Shown piece after piece: positions 30,541 to 38,615 of a stretch of DNA of 39,966 nucleotides. Location: positions 1-39,966 of IMG/VR virus record IMGVR_UViG_3300022920_000289; one strand, written 5' to 3'. How positions within the stretch are numbered: position 1 is the first letter of the stretch; each line of letters begins with the position of its first letter. The notes under the pieces were generated by a model. The model ran no database searches. It worked only from the letters and a program-made list of their open reading frames with translations, and was not told the DNA's origin. This DNA is from a virus. The translations under genes and the position numbers were made by a program.

Positions 30541-31170
30541 TTATTTGTTGATAGACTCGTAAATAGACTTAATTTTCTTCTTAGCTTGATTTGCATCGCC
30601 TTTTGCTCTTGAAAAACGTGCTTCTGCAATGTCCATTTTATTAAAATCGTTGCGTTTCTTTGCTACTTTGAATGAATTCTTATGCAAAAGTGCATCTTCA
30701 TAGCTTTGTTCAAATAGTGCATTGGTAGCCATTACTCTAGTAATCTCAGTTGAGTTTACTTTTTTGCCTTCATTAAGATGCTTTGAAATAACGAATGCAG
30801 TTTCGTAAATATATAAGCCTTCGAATAACGTATCGTGTGTACGATTATCACGTATGTCGTAGTATCCATCGTCATTTTTCTCCACTGAGTAAAGTCCGAT
30901 ATCAACGCCAGTTGTTGTCTTTTTTGATTCATTGATAGTAGTTGCTACTTTCTTTGAAACATTATTTGATGCATTATGAAAGCCTTTAAGGATGTTTTCC
31001 ATAGCTTTAATGTCTGCTGTTTTTACACCAGGTGCAGTATCAATGATGCCAGCATCTTCACGTGCTTGTGCTTCTTGTTGTGCTTGTTGTTTAACCCCAC
31101 TCTTGTCACCGTTTAGTGCTTTCATAAGGTTGCTCATCGCATCTACATCTTTTTTTGTTGGTGCTGTCAT
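30541..31170 (-). CDS. hypothetical virion-region protein (209 aa)
   Basis: A 209-residue protein, mostly alpha-helical and rich in Lys, Asp and Asn. Two similar segments, DVDAMSNLMKALNGD and DIKAMENILKGFHNA, suggest an internal duplication near residues 8-22 and 53-67. The C-terminus is basic. No family is recognised; location suggests a structural or assembly role. Confidence 0.65.
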   Translation of the reverse strand: MTAPTKKDVDAMSNLMKALNGDKSGVKQQAQQEAQAREDAGIIDTAPGVKTADIKAMENILKGFHNASNNVSKKVATTINESKKTTTGVDIGLYSVEKNDDGYYDIRDNRTHDTLFEGLYIYETAFVISKHLNEGKKVNSTEITRVMATNALFEQSYEDALLHKNSFKVAKKRNDFNKMDIAEARFSRAKGDANQAKKKIKSIYESINK

Positions 31171-31185
31171 TTTTGCCTCTTTCTA

Positions 31186-31380
31186 TTATACAGTTCTATA
31201 ACCACGTAGTGTTGGTACCAACACACCTTTGTGTGTTAGCTTATCAGCTATCAATCCTTCACGGTCTGATAACTGAGATTCATTAACATATTCATTCTCT
31301 GTGAAGAATTTCATAATTAAATCATTTTCTTCTTCTGTGATCATTACATATAGACCACCTAGAACTTCTGTAAGTCTCAT
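31186..31380 (-). CDS. hypothetical small protein (64 aa)
   Basis: A 64-residue acidic protein, MRLTEVLGGLYVMITEEEND..., with AAGGAG placed 6 bases before the ATG. The helix-turn-helix-like spacing (EENDLIMKFFTENEYVNESQLSDREGLIA) is suggestive only. No family. Confidence 0.65.
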   Translation of the reverse strand: MRLTEVLGGLYVMITEEENDLIMKFFTENEYVNESQLSDREGLIADKLTHKGVLVPTLRGYRTV

Positions 31381-31389
31381 AGAAACTCC

Positions 31390-31896
31390 TTACTTATTAA
31401 TCTTATTCAAAAGATTTCTAAATTGTGTTGCTGTCCTTGGATCGCTTGCTAGTTTATCAACTGACGATGCTTGTGCCGCCATTGCTTTGCGCTGTATCGG
31501 CGATAATGTCTTACCTTGACTTGCTTTATCTACTGCATCTGCCGCTTGTTGTCCTGTTGCACCACCCAAGTTTTGTTTACCTAGACGTTGCATAGATTGT
31601 GCTTTTTGCGCTGATGGAGCTGATGTTTTATTTGCTCTCATCTCACTTGGAGATACAGTGCCGCCACCTGAATATGCTTCTCGCACAAGACCTAATAATT
31701 CTTTGATTGCTTGTTCGTCACGGTCACGTAATGAACGCATTAAATTGACATAATCAGGAAAGTCAAGTGATTTCATACGCTCACGCACATCATCCTCAGA
31801 TGCGCCTGCCATATCTGCAATGTTCGCTAAACGTGTATTATATGGTGTTGCTGTTTCACTTAGCATTGCTTTTTCTATGTCTTTTCTTAATGTCAT
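31390..31896 (-). CDS. hypothetical virion-region protein (168 aa)
   Basis: A 168-residue helical protein with a gln/ala/ser-rich central linker (KTSAPSAQKAQSMQRLGKQN). The N-terminal half looks structured and acidic. The C-terminal helix reads ATQFRNLLNKINK. No known family, probable structural or assembly protein by context. Confidence 0.65.
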   Translation of the reverse strand: MTLRKDIEKAMLSETATPYNTRLANIADMAGASEDDVRERMKSLDFPDYVNLMRSLRDRDEQAIKELLGLVREAYSGGGTVSPSEMRANKTSAPSAQKAQSMQRLGKQNLGGATGQQAADAVDKASQGKTLSPIQRKAMAAQASSVDKLASDPRTATQFRNLLNKINK

Positions 31897-31903
31897 TTTC
31901 TCT

Positions 31904-32188
31904 CTACCTATTTAGTGACTTCAATCTACGTGAAGCTGGATTCATACGTTTTGTCATCTTTGACTTTCTAGCCATTCTAGAACCCATTTTAGCTTTAGTA
32001 CGTGCTAATGTAAAACGCTTTTTAATATCTACTGGTTTGAAACACGATGTTGGGTTAGCGACTGTTTTGCCCTTTAGTCTGCCACTTGAACAACGATACT
32101 TACGAACAACTGCTTTGCCTTTACGGGCATATACAAGTTTCGCTTCGTCTAGTTCTTCCTGTGTTCCAATGATTTCTTCAATAAGCAT
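31904..32188 (-). CDS. small highly basic virion-region protein (94 aa)
   Basis: A 94-residue protein with a positive C-terminal half (RTKAKMGSRMARKSKMTKRMNPASRR), pI clearly high, and two cysteines (YRCSSGRLKG, NPTSCFKP) that might bind zinc. Such proteins occur in head gene regions of T4-like marine phages and may bind DNA. It overlaps the next upstream gene by one base. Confidence 0.7.
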   Translation of the reverse strand: MLIEEIIGTQEELDEAKLVYARKGKAVVRKYRCSSGRLKGKTVANPTSCFKPVDIKKRFTLARTKAKMGSRMARKSKMTKRMNPASRRLKSLNR

Positions 32189-32439
32189 TAAAAAGTTACC
32201 TTAAATACAGAAGTTAGTAGTGCGATTAACATAGTACCAAATAATGTTGATATTGCCCATACTACTACTTTCTTTAGTTCACCAATATCTTCTTTGATAT
32301 CAGTATGATTTTTTTCTATCTGTGTTTCGACTCGTGCAATTGACTGGTCGATGTTTTTAAATCTTTCATGATTAGCAGCAACATGTACATCAAGTTTTTC
32401 TGCTTCGACACGTGCTAGTTTAGTTTCTATTTCAGACAT
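32188..32439 (-). CDS. coiled-coil protein with C-terminal membrane helix (83 aa)
   Basis: An 83-residue protein: an N-terminal coiled coil (KLARVEAEKLDVHVAANHER, continuing to about residue 58) and one C-terminal transmembrane helix (VVVWAISTLFGTMLIALLTSV). This layout resembles XhlA-type holin accessory proteins, so a lysis role is possible. A tail or membrane anchor role is an alternative. A late-promoter motif is 30 bases upstream. Confidence 0.7.
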   Translation of the reverse strand: MSEIETKLARVEAEKLDVHVAANHERFKNIDQSIARVETQIEKNHTDIKEDIGELKKVVVWAISTLFGTMLIALLTSVFKVTF

Positions 32440-32468
32440 TGTAGGGCTCCAATGATTAATTGTTTCTT

Positions 32469-32478
32469 GTATTTATCA
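32469..32478 (-). promoter_or_regulatory. late-promoter-like motif TGATAAATAC
   Basis: TGATAAATAC upstream of the coiled-coil gene, followed by TTGGAG before its start. A second weaker copy (AGATAAATAA) is at 32491-32500. Bases 32541-32643 hold no gene. Confidence 0.65.
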
Positions 32479-32504
32479 TTGTTGTCACCTTTATTTATCT
32501 ACGA

Positions 32505-32538
32505 ATAAAAAAACCCGACACAATAAATGTATCGGGTC
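32505..32538 (-). terminator. rho-independent terminator
   Basis: ACCCGATAC / TGTCGGGT stem with AT-rich loop and a long T run on the minus strand, downstream of the 131-aa gene. Confidence 0.85.
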
Positions 32539-32643
32539 TAACATCTCTTGCTTAATGTGTGTCCATATACTGTACGATACTGTAACTATGTACATGTGAC
32601 CCCAAGACCATCAGATGAGTGGGTGCGTACCAAAGAGAATTAT

Positions 32644-33039
32644 TTACAGTAGGTCTGACATTGCAAATTCGATATTCGCCGGTGATGATAATGTCACACT
32701 ATCAATTACTACACCTTCAAAAATCTCTTTTAGAATAGCAACAGTGTCACCATTTCTTTCGAATATTCTGCCGTGTTCAACGGCAAATTTAAAGATGAAA
32801 CCTGCACCTGTTAGTGTTGGTGCACCAACTTGATCCAGTGTTACTGAAATAGGGTTGTTCATGATGACTGGTTGTGCTACTAGATTGATTAAGTTGCATA
32901 CGTCATCAAAGTTTTGTTGTGTTTGGTCAGCTACGTCACCTGTAGTTGTAATATCTAAACCTTTAACATATAATGTGTAAAAGTTAATATTACCTGATAA
33001 GTTCTCGCCTGCACTTGCGGCGCCATGAATTCTTGCCAT
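32644..33039 (-). CDS. probable virion structural protein (131 aa)
   Basis: A 131-residue beta-rich protein, MARIHGAASAGENLSGNINF..., with its own late promoter and terminator, hence likely abundant. GAPTLTGAGFIFKFAVEHGR is a clear beta-strand region. It could be a head or tail decoration protein. No known motif. Confidence 0.7.
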   Translation of the reverse strand: MARIHGAASAGENLSGNINFYTLYVKGLDITTTGDVADQTQQNFDDVCNLINLVAQPVIMNNPISVTLDQVGAPTLTGAGFIFKFAVEHGRIFERNGDTVAILKEIFEGVVIDSVTLSSPANIEFAMSDLL

Positions 33040-33066
33040 TGTTAATCTCCAATGTTAATTATAGTA

Positions 33067-33076
33067 GTATTTATCA
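33067..33076 (-). promoter_or_regulatory. late-promoter-like motif TGATAAATAC
   Basis: TGATAAATAC, 28 bases upstream of the start of the 131-aa structural gene, followed by TTGGAG. Confidence 0.7.
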
Positions 33077-33085
33077 TCTAGCCAA

Positions 33086-33120
33086 TAAAAAAGACCCAGT
33101 AAATTAATACTGAGTCTTTT
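33086..33120 (-). terminator. rho-independent terminator
   Basis: AAGACTCAGTA / TACTGGGTCTT stem with AT loop, followed by a T run on the minus strand, after the 82-aa gene. Confidence 0.85.
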
Positions 33121-33142
33121 AGTTTAACCTGGGGGTTTAAAC

Positions 33143-33391
33143 TTAGTAGTCGAAATCTGCTACTGTGTAACCTGCACCTAGAGCTGCTTCTAGTGATGCT
33201 GCTGTCCATGCGCCGTTGTTTTCAACTGCGATACGTGCGCCGTCTGCGCCTAGGATTACTACTGTTGCACGTGTTGAAGCTGTTTCAACAAGTACTTTCA
33301 TGTCTACTGCTGATGTGTGTGTTACAGTAAAGTGTGTTAGTGAACCTGTTAGGAATTGACCTGCGTCATATGATTCGTGTGCTTTTGCCAT
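33143..33391 (-). CDS. probable small virion protein (82 aa)
   Basis: An 82-residue alanine- and valine-rich beta protein starting MAKAHESYDAGQFLTGSLTH. Own promoter, GGAG site and terminator suggest high late expression, fitting a decoration or structural protein. No enzymatic motif. Confidence 0.7.
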   Translation of the reverse strand: MAKAHESYDAGQFLTGSLTHFTVTHTSAVDMKVLVETASTRATVVILGADGARIAVENNGAWTAASLEAALGAGYTVADFDY

Positions 33392-33437
33392 TTTATTTCT
33401 CCATTAAATGTTTGCGAGACTATGTGTCTCTATACTA

Positions 33438-33447
33438 TTATTTATCT
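33438..33447 (-). promoter_or_regulatory. late-promoter-like motif AGATAAATAA
   Basis: AGATAAATAA lies 47 bases upstream of the 82-aa gene start at 33391. Confidence 0.6.
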
Positions 33448-33458
33448 TTTTTGTTCAG

Positions 33459-34295
33459 TTATTTGTCCCTAGATTGGAACTTTCCGCCAAGTTTTCTACC
33501 TGTCTGATATGATGTTTTACCTAGATATGAACCCAGTTTACCTGCACCATAGATTGCACCTGCCGCCGCAGCCGCTTTAACAATTGGCTTGTCCCAAATC
33601 TTTTTCTTTTTGTCTTTTTTGTCATCAATGATGAAGTTCCCACGCTTTTGAAACTTTAGAAGTGCAGGTGTCAATTCACTGCGCATTGCTGATGAACGCA
33701 TATACTGTGCCATACGTGTTACTACTAGCGCACGTTGATTTTGATTTAGATTATCCCAATCGCCCACCAATCTACGCATAGACTTTAGCATACCATCTTG
33801 TACATTCAATTGTCTTTCTAAACGCATTAGCATAGATTTCTCAAAACTAGCATTAGACTTGTTTGTACCGATGTGATTTAAGTAACGCATTACATCTGCT
33901 TTTTTTACACCAATGCGTGACATAGCAACTTTATCTTTGTCACTAGAATAGTCTTGGTCTTTGCCCATAAGTCTGTTAAGCGCAATATACAAGTCTGTAC
34001 CACTTGTTCTAAAGTAATCAAAACTTTTGAATGCTCCTGTACGACTAGCATACTCACTAGCTAGTGGTGCAAAGTCATAATCTTTGTTAAACACATTTAG
34101 CATCATCATTTGTACAAATGCTAGATTTGCCGCATCATCGATATTGACACTGCTTGCAATCTTTTTGTTTCTGAATAAACGACTTTCTGTAAGTTCGTGT
34201 ACGAGTTGTAACTTACTATCATTATTTTCTTCGAATGTGTGACCACCTTCAATTTGAGCCCACTCATTTGCTGTATATTTTTTCTTACTCATCAT
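33459..34295 (-). CDS. hypothetical virion-region protein (278 aa)
   Basis: A 278-residue soluble, helix-rich protein, starting MMSKKKYTANEWAQIEGGHT. The middle is Arg/Met-rich (MLMRLERQLNVQDGMLKSM), and the C-terminus has a lysine run (KKDKKKKIW) then a small hydrophobic patch (IVKAAAAAGAIYGAGKLGSYLG) that may be a membrane or pore segment. It overlaps the next upstream gene by 11 bases. Confidence 0.65.
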   Translation of the reverse strand: MMSKKKYTANEWAQIEGGHTFEENNDSKLQLVHELTESRLFRNKKIASSVNIDDAANLAFVQMMMLNVFNKDYDFAPLASEYASRTGAFKSFDYFRTSGTDLYIALNRLMGKDQDYSSDKDKVAMSRIGVKKADVMRYLNHIGTNKSNASFEKSMLMRLERQLNVQDGMLKSMRRLVGDWDNLNQNQRALVVTRMAQYMRSSAMRSELTPALLKFQKRGNFIIDDKKDKKKKIWDKPIVKAAAAAGAIYGAGKLGSYLGKTSYQTGRKLGGKFQSRDK

Positions 34296-34494
34296 TCATC
34301 TCTTTAAATCTATCAGCAAGTTCTTTAATCTTATCACTTGCATATGTTTTACAGCATCTAGGAATAAATGAGTGCAAAGTAATTGCAATTACCGCAATTT
34401 GAAGCTCTAACGCAATACCCATTGCAAATCGTGCATGTTGTAGGGGACCCATTTCTGCTTCTTTTAAGTGTGCTTTGCATTCTTTACTAAACAT
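34285..34494 (-). CDS. DUF6356-like small membrane protein (69 aa)
   Basis: A 69-residue protein with an N-terminal cytoplasmic helix (CKAHLKEAEMGPLQHARFA), a hydrophobic segment (ALELQIAVIAITLHSFIP) and a conserved-looking CCKTYASDKIKELADRF tail. This pattern fits the small phage membrane proteins often labelled capsule biosynthesis (DUF6356) in marine T4-like phages. Function is not known. Confidence 0.7.
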   Translation of the reverse strand: MFSKECKAHLKEAEMGPLQHARFAMGIALELQIAVIAITLHSFIPRCCKTYASDKIKELADRFKEMNDE

Positions 34495-34495
34495 A

Positions 34496-36679
34496 TTATC
34501 TTTCCTTACTCATATTTGCAGCACTAAAGCCGCTACGATTTACTAATTTACTGTCACCTTGTCCGATAACATATCCCTCGCCGCCACGTTCTCCAGCTGT
34601 GTATGCTTCTACATCTGCTTCTGCTGAGTCTAGCTGACCGATAATATCATTCTTTACAGCCATTAAATTTGTGATAACTGTGAATAGTGCTTTCATTCCG
34701 TCTGCGTTATTGTTAACATGGTTTGCCATACGTTCACGCATTGGCTCTGACATTTTTTCATTTGCTAACCACTGACCCCAATCACTTACTAGATTGTCTA
34801 ACTTACGTGCTTTTGTCATGTTGTTAACATATTTGTATAGTGCATTTTTAAATGAACCTAGCTTATTAGACTTCAAAAATTCATCTTCTAGTAAAGAATC
34901 AATCTTTGATGCATTTTGTCTTGCAAATGCTGTTACTTTGTCTAAGTTGTCTGCTTCTACTTTAGGCGCTTGTGTGACTGTTACAGGCGGCATGATAAGC
35001 AATCTACCATCGTTTAGTTCTGATGCATCTACTTTAGATTTAGAACCGTCAAGTTCAATCTTAGCATGTAGTACTACGCCTGATTGACTTTGTGCAATCT
35101 GCTTACCAATGTCACTCTTTTGTTTAACACGATATGTAACAATGTTTGGAGTAAACTCATAGTGACCATCATCAATGCCTGGAGTTGTAAAGTATAACAA
35201 ATCACCATGTACATAGCCTCTAAAGTTCTCTGGAGTGGCTTGCTCATAGATGTCCCAAATGTTTACCATCTTCTTAACGAATGCTTTACGATTTGCGTCT
35301 GGTGCTTCTTTACCTCTACGTAAGAACATAGATGACATTTCTTCTTTGCTTGTTACTTTCCCATCGTAGCCCTTTGCACCGAACCCTGATTTATCAGTTA
35401 GTACAAACTCTCCATTTTCATTACGACCAAAGATAACTGCTGGTGAACCATCCCATTTAACAGTAATATTATCTGGTGACGTTTCTAAATCTTTTAGCGT
35501 TTTAATAGATTTTGCAATACCCTGAGAACCATGCCATATAGCAAAGTCTTCTACGTGTTGAATACGTGCATCTGATTCTTTAAGATTGTGTTTTTTTCTA
35601 AAATCATCTAAATCTTTTTGTCCATCTTTACTTCTTTTCTTTGCGTCTTCTGCATCTTTAACATTGTTTGAATGCATCTTATCTACATCAATGCCTTTTC
35701 TTTTTAACTGTTTGTTAAAGTTTGCTCTACCGAATGACTCGCCTAGTTCAGTTGGGACACCTGCATTTTGAATGCTTGGATTGTCTTTGAAGTTCTTGAA
35801 GATAGCATTAGCTACATCTTTTGGATAGTTCTTTTTAACTGCGGCGTATAAAGATTCAAAACTATATAGATCATCTGCACTGTCTAGCTTTAAAATCTTT
35901 GCCCAGTCTGCTGGATCTTTGAATGGGCCTTTAATGATTTCATTCTTATTTGCTTTAGTGTGTCCGATTCCATTCTTCTTTTCGACTGGTCTACGAATTA
36001 CACGCACCATGCCGTCTGAAGGAGAGAACATCCAACGTTCCATTTCTAATGGTCTACCGTCTGATGTTGTATCGTCACTTGCTTTAACTTCTAGCGCACC
36101 AGCAATTGAAGCAATCATAATATTACGATGAATGCCTTTGTAGTTACTACTTCTGCCGTCCTGGCTCATTTCTTTCGAGTGTGGCGAGTGATAGTAGTTC
36201 TTCATAAAGTCTACATCGCCCGGCATAAAGTCAATTTGTACTTTACCTGTACGCTCTTTGCCTTCTAGTTGCTTCTTAGGATCGTATCCTACAATATCAA
36301 CTACTGTCATAAACACACTTGACTTCTTAATTTCTTGTATACTTGGTGCCGCTTCTAGTCGTTCTGCAAAATCTGCAATCTGATCTTTGTCTAGCTTAAC
36401 TGCGATATCAATATCACCAGAGAATTCTTTCTTCCCAACAGAACCAAGAGCATTCTTCATTAGAGGAATACCCAACTCTTTTTCTAGTTTTAGTAATGTA
36501 GGTTTGATTTCTGAATGGTGAATTATGCCAACACCCGGCATTGCGCCACCTTCATTAATAGTGGCATCAAATAAACTAGACATACGTTTATGGAATGACT
36601 TTTGCTTTAGACGAGGTTTACGTGGACCTCTAAATCTACGTTCAATACCCTGACTTAAAATAATCTCACTAATCTTCAT
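34496..36679 (-). CDS. nucleotidyltransferase - nucleotide-dependent ligase fusion (727 aa)
   Basis: A 727-residue protein, apparently two catalytic modules. The N-terminal module shows a polymerase-beta-type nucleotidyltransferase signature GSVGKKEFSGDIDIAVKL (residues 79-96; D89 and D91 as metal ligands). After a lysine-rich linker, a second module has ligase motif I KWDGSPAV (K408 as nucleotide acceptor), TDKSGFGAKG and VHGDLLYF, resembling RNA/DNA ligase or capping-enzyme folds. This could be an RNA repair enzyme. ATG at 36679 with AGAGAC is chosen over a longer frame. Confidence 0.8.
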   Translation of the reverse strand: MKISEIILSQGIERRFRGPRKPRLKQKSFHKRMSSLFDATINEGGAMPGVGIIHHSEIKPTLLKLEKELGIPLMKNALGSVGKKEFSGDIDIAVKLDKDQIADFAERLEAAPSIQEIKKSSVFMTVVDIVGYDPKKQLEGKERTGKVQIDFMPGDVDFMKNYYHSPHSKEMSQDGRSSNYKGIHRNIMIASIAGALEVKASDDTTSDGRPLEMERWMFSPSDGMVRVIRRPVEKKNGIGHTKANKNEIIKGPFKDPADWAKILKLDSADDLYSFESLYAAVKKNYPKDVANAIFKNFKDNPSIQNAGVPTELGESFGRANFNKQLKRKGIDVDKMHSNNVKDAEDAKKRSKDGQKDLDDFRKKHNLKESDARIQHVEDFAIWHGSQGIAKSIKTLKDLETSPDNITVKWDGSPAVIFGRNENGEFVLTDKSGFGAKGYDGKVTSKEEMSSMFLRRGKEAPDANRKAFVKKMVNIWDIYEQATPENFRGYVHGDLLYFTTPGIDDGHYEFTPNIVTYRVKQKSDIGKQIAQSQSGVVLHAKIELDGSKSKVDASELNDGRLLIMPPVTVTQAPKVEADNLDKVTAFARQNASKIDSLLEDEFLKSNKLGSFKNALYKYVNNMTKARKLDNLVSDWGQWLANEKMSEPMRERMANHVNNNADGMKALFTVITNLMAVKNDIIGQLDSAEADVEAYTAGERGGEGYVIGQGDSKLVNRSGFSAANMSKER

Positions 36680-36897
36680 AATTGTCTCTTTCCGAATGGG
36701 CTTTCTCCAGTCAACTGAGGACGAGAAAACCATAATTTAAACCATTCAGGAGTGCCGGGCTGAATATCATTCTTACGTTGATATTCGCCTTTTTCCGTGC
36801 CAGTATGAGAGATATTCTCCTGATGTTGTGAAACATCATAAGGCTTGTATATCCCAGCAAGAACTTTTAATTGTTGTAGTTGTGTTTCTAAATCCAC
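36676..36897 (-). CDS. hypothetical small protein (73 aa)
   Basis: A 73-residue polar protein beginning MDLETQLQQLKVLAGIYKPY and ending WFKLWFSRPQLTGESPF. Its stop overlaps the ATG of the fusion gene by 4 bases and its start follows the upstream stop directly. I recall similar short proteins in marine T4-like phages but no function. Confidence 0.7.
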   Translation of the reverse strand: MDLETQLQQLKVLAGIYKPYDVSQHQENISHTGTEKGEYQRKNDIQPGTPEWFKLWFSRPQLTGESPFGKRQL

Positions 36898-37134
36898 TTA
36901 CTTCTTCTTTGCACTAGTCATGCCTCTCTTAAACTTACGAGGGTCTTTGGCACGGATACTGTTGACTAAACGCTTAGTCAAATCAGACGCAACGTCTTCG
37001 TCAAAAGTACGTTCAATGTACTCCATTAGATTAATTGCGCCGGCAATAATGTGTTCACCCTTTTGTTCAACAAGGCGTTCTTTTTCTAGTGAAAGAGAAT
37101 TAAGTTCTTCGAACAGGCTTTTGCGCTTAGTCAT
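36898..37134 (-). CDS. hypothetical small protein (78 aa)
   Basis: A 78-residue helical protein, MTKRKSLFEELNSLSLEKER followed by a basic tail RKFKRGMTSAKKK. GGAG 9 bases upstream and a late-promoter motif at 37155-37164 support its start. It lies directly downstream of the helicase gene. No family recognised; a nucleic-acid-binding accessory protein is possible. Confidence 0.7.
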   Translation of the reverse strand: MTKRKSLFEELNSLSLEKERLVEQKGEHIIAGAINLMEYIERTFDEDVASDLTKRLVNSIRAKDPRKFKRGMTSAKKK

Positions 37135-37154
37135 GATAAAATCTCCGTTATAGT

Positions 37155-37164
37155 GTATTTATCA
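37155..37164 (-). promoter_or_regulatory. late-promoter-like motif TGATAAATAC
   Basis: TGATAAATAC overlapping the stop of the helicase gene, 20 bases before the 78-aa gene start. It marks the switch from replication genes to the virion block. Confidence 0.7.
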
Positions 37165-38577
37165 AGTTTCGTCAAAAGCTGAACGAGACTTTGTTTTGAG
37201 CATTGCTCTTAGAGAAGATGCGGCTTGACCTTTATCCATTACTGGAGTATCGTCTTCATCTTCTTTACTTACTATAGTTTTCTTGCGCAATGTATCCATT
37301 ACACTTGAAGTATTTCCAGATGGAGTACCAGTACCGTTTTCATCTGGATTATCATCATCTGTGATACGCAAGCTGTCTCTATTGAATAATAGACTTACCT
37401 TACTGCCTACACCAGATGATGAACGTGTTTTTAGAAGTTGTAATTGATATTGACCACGTTCACGCATTGCATTAGATGTAAAGATACCGATCACGTTATC
37501 TGCTGTTTGGATCTTAGAGATACCACCAGCGATGTGACTGTGATCAAATTCTACTTCTTCAACTGCTGAACGATTCAACTGTGATGCTGTAACAAGAACT
37601 GTTTGTGTTTCCATTGCGAAATTACGCATTTCTTCTGTTACGTACTTGTCTTTAATAAACAAATCGCTTGCTGAAATCTTAACAGCCGCAGGAGTAAGAA
37701 GGTCGAGATAATCAACGCACAAGCAATCGACCTTCTTCCCTGTTTGGATTTGTAATTCTTTCAGATATGACCTAATGTCATTAACCGTCGAACCAGAGGG
37801 GAGATATTTCACACGAAGCTGTCCGGACTTCTTGCCTTTTGCTTTGACCTGTAGTTCAACTTCATCTAAGTTCTTGAAAATGCCTTTTGTACTTCTGTCC
37901 GTCTGCATTGCATACATCCGCATTGACGAGAGTGCTTCTGAAAGTTCCAAAGTGATGTAGACACAATTTAGACCAGCCTCTGCCCAATTCAGACTCATAT
38001 TTTGCATGAAAAGTGATTTGCCTGCGCCAGAGCCCCCTGCAAAAATCGTGATCTCCCCACGATTAATGCCACCATATAGCTTATCATCAAGGGCTTTCCA
38101 GCCTGTAGTCATTTGACCGTTATTATCTTTCAGTCCTTCCAGCACACTTCTGGGGTCAGCATAATAATCTGTGCCCAAAGAACGTGCAAGTCCAGTTTGA
38201 ACTGCTTCCTTGATTCTAAGTTCTACTTCACCGTATTTGCCAGTTTCCAACAAATCAGCACTATCGATAATAGCCTTCTCAATAGCCTTATGTCGGCAGA
38301 AAGTTTCAAATTCATCAACAAACCAATCGATATGCTGGTCTATGTTATCCAGTCGTTCAACAGTCACTCCCGTTTCTGCCTTGACCATTTCAAGACTTGG
38401 GATAGATGAATATTCATCACTGTGTTCGATCAACTGCTTCACCACAGGACGGACGCTGCGGTCGAAGTATTCAGGCTTAATGATACTACGAACTCTTGAA
38501 TAAAGTTCTGGATCAGTAAACATGAATTGCACGAATAGTTGCTGTAAATCTGAGCTATAGTTTTTTACTTCTGACAT
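37162..38577 (-). CDS. 41: replicative DNA helicase (T4 gp41/DnaB-like)
   Basis: A 471-residue RecA-fold hexameric helicase that unwinds DNA at the fork with the primase. Walker A IFAGGSGAGKSLFMQN lies near residue 178-193, Walker B CLCVDYLDLL near 289-298, and the N-terminal helical domain occupies the first 130 residues. Length matches T4 gp41 (475). A TTGACA-17-TATATT promoter is directly upstream. Confidence 0.93.
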   Translation of the reverse strand: MSEVKNYSSDLQQLFVQFMFTDPELYSRVRSIIKPEYFDRSVRPVVKQLIEHSDEYSSIPSLEMVKAETGVTVERLDNIDQHIDWFVDEFETFCRHKAIEKAIIDSADLLETGKYGEVELRIKEAVQTGLARSLGTDYYADPRSVLEGLKDNNGQMTTGWKALDDKLYGGINRGEITIFAGGSGAGKSLFMQNMSLNWAEAGLNCVYITLELSEALSSMRMYAMQTDRSTKGIFKNLDEVELQVKAKGKKSGQLRVKYLPSGSTVNDIRSYLKELQIQTGKKVDCLCVDYLDLLTPAAVKISASDLFIKDKYVTEEMRNFAMETQTVLVTASQLNRSAVEEVEFDHSHIAGGISKIQTADNVIGIFTSNAMRERGQYQLQLLKTRSSSGVGSKVSLLFNRDSLRITDDDNPDENGTGTPSGNTSSVMDTLRKKTIVSKEDEDDTPVMDKGQAASSLRAMLKTKSRSAFDET

Positions 38578-38583
38578 AGTATT

Positions 38584-38612
38584 AATATATCACTTTTGTA
38601 GTTGAATGTCAA
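38584..38612 (-). promoter_or_regulatory. sigma-70 promoter of the helicase gene
   Basis: TTGACA (38607-38612), 17 bases, TATATT (38584-38589) on the minus strand, with the helicase ATG at 38577. The -10 end to ATG distance is only six bases, so the transcript would be nearly leaderless. Confidence 0.75.
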
Positions 38613-38615
38613 GGG

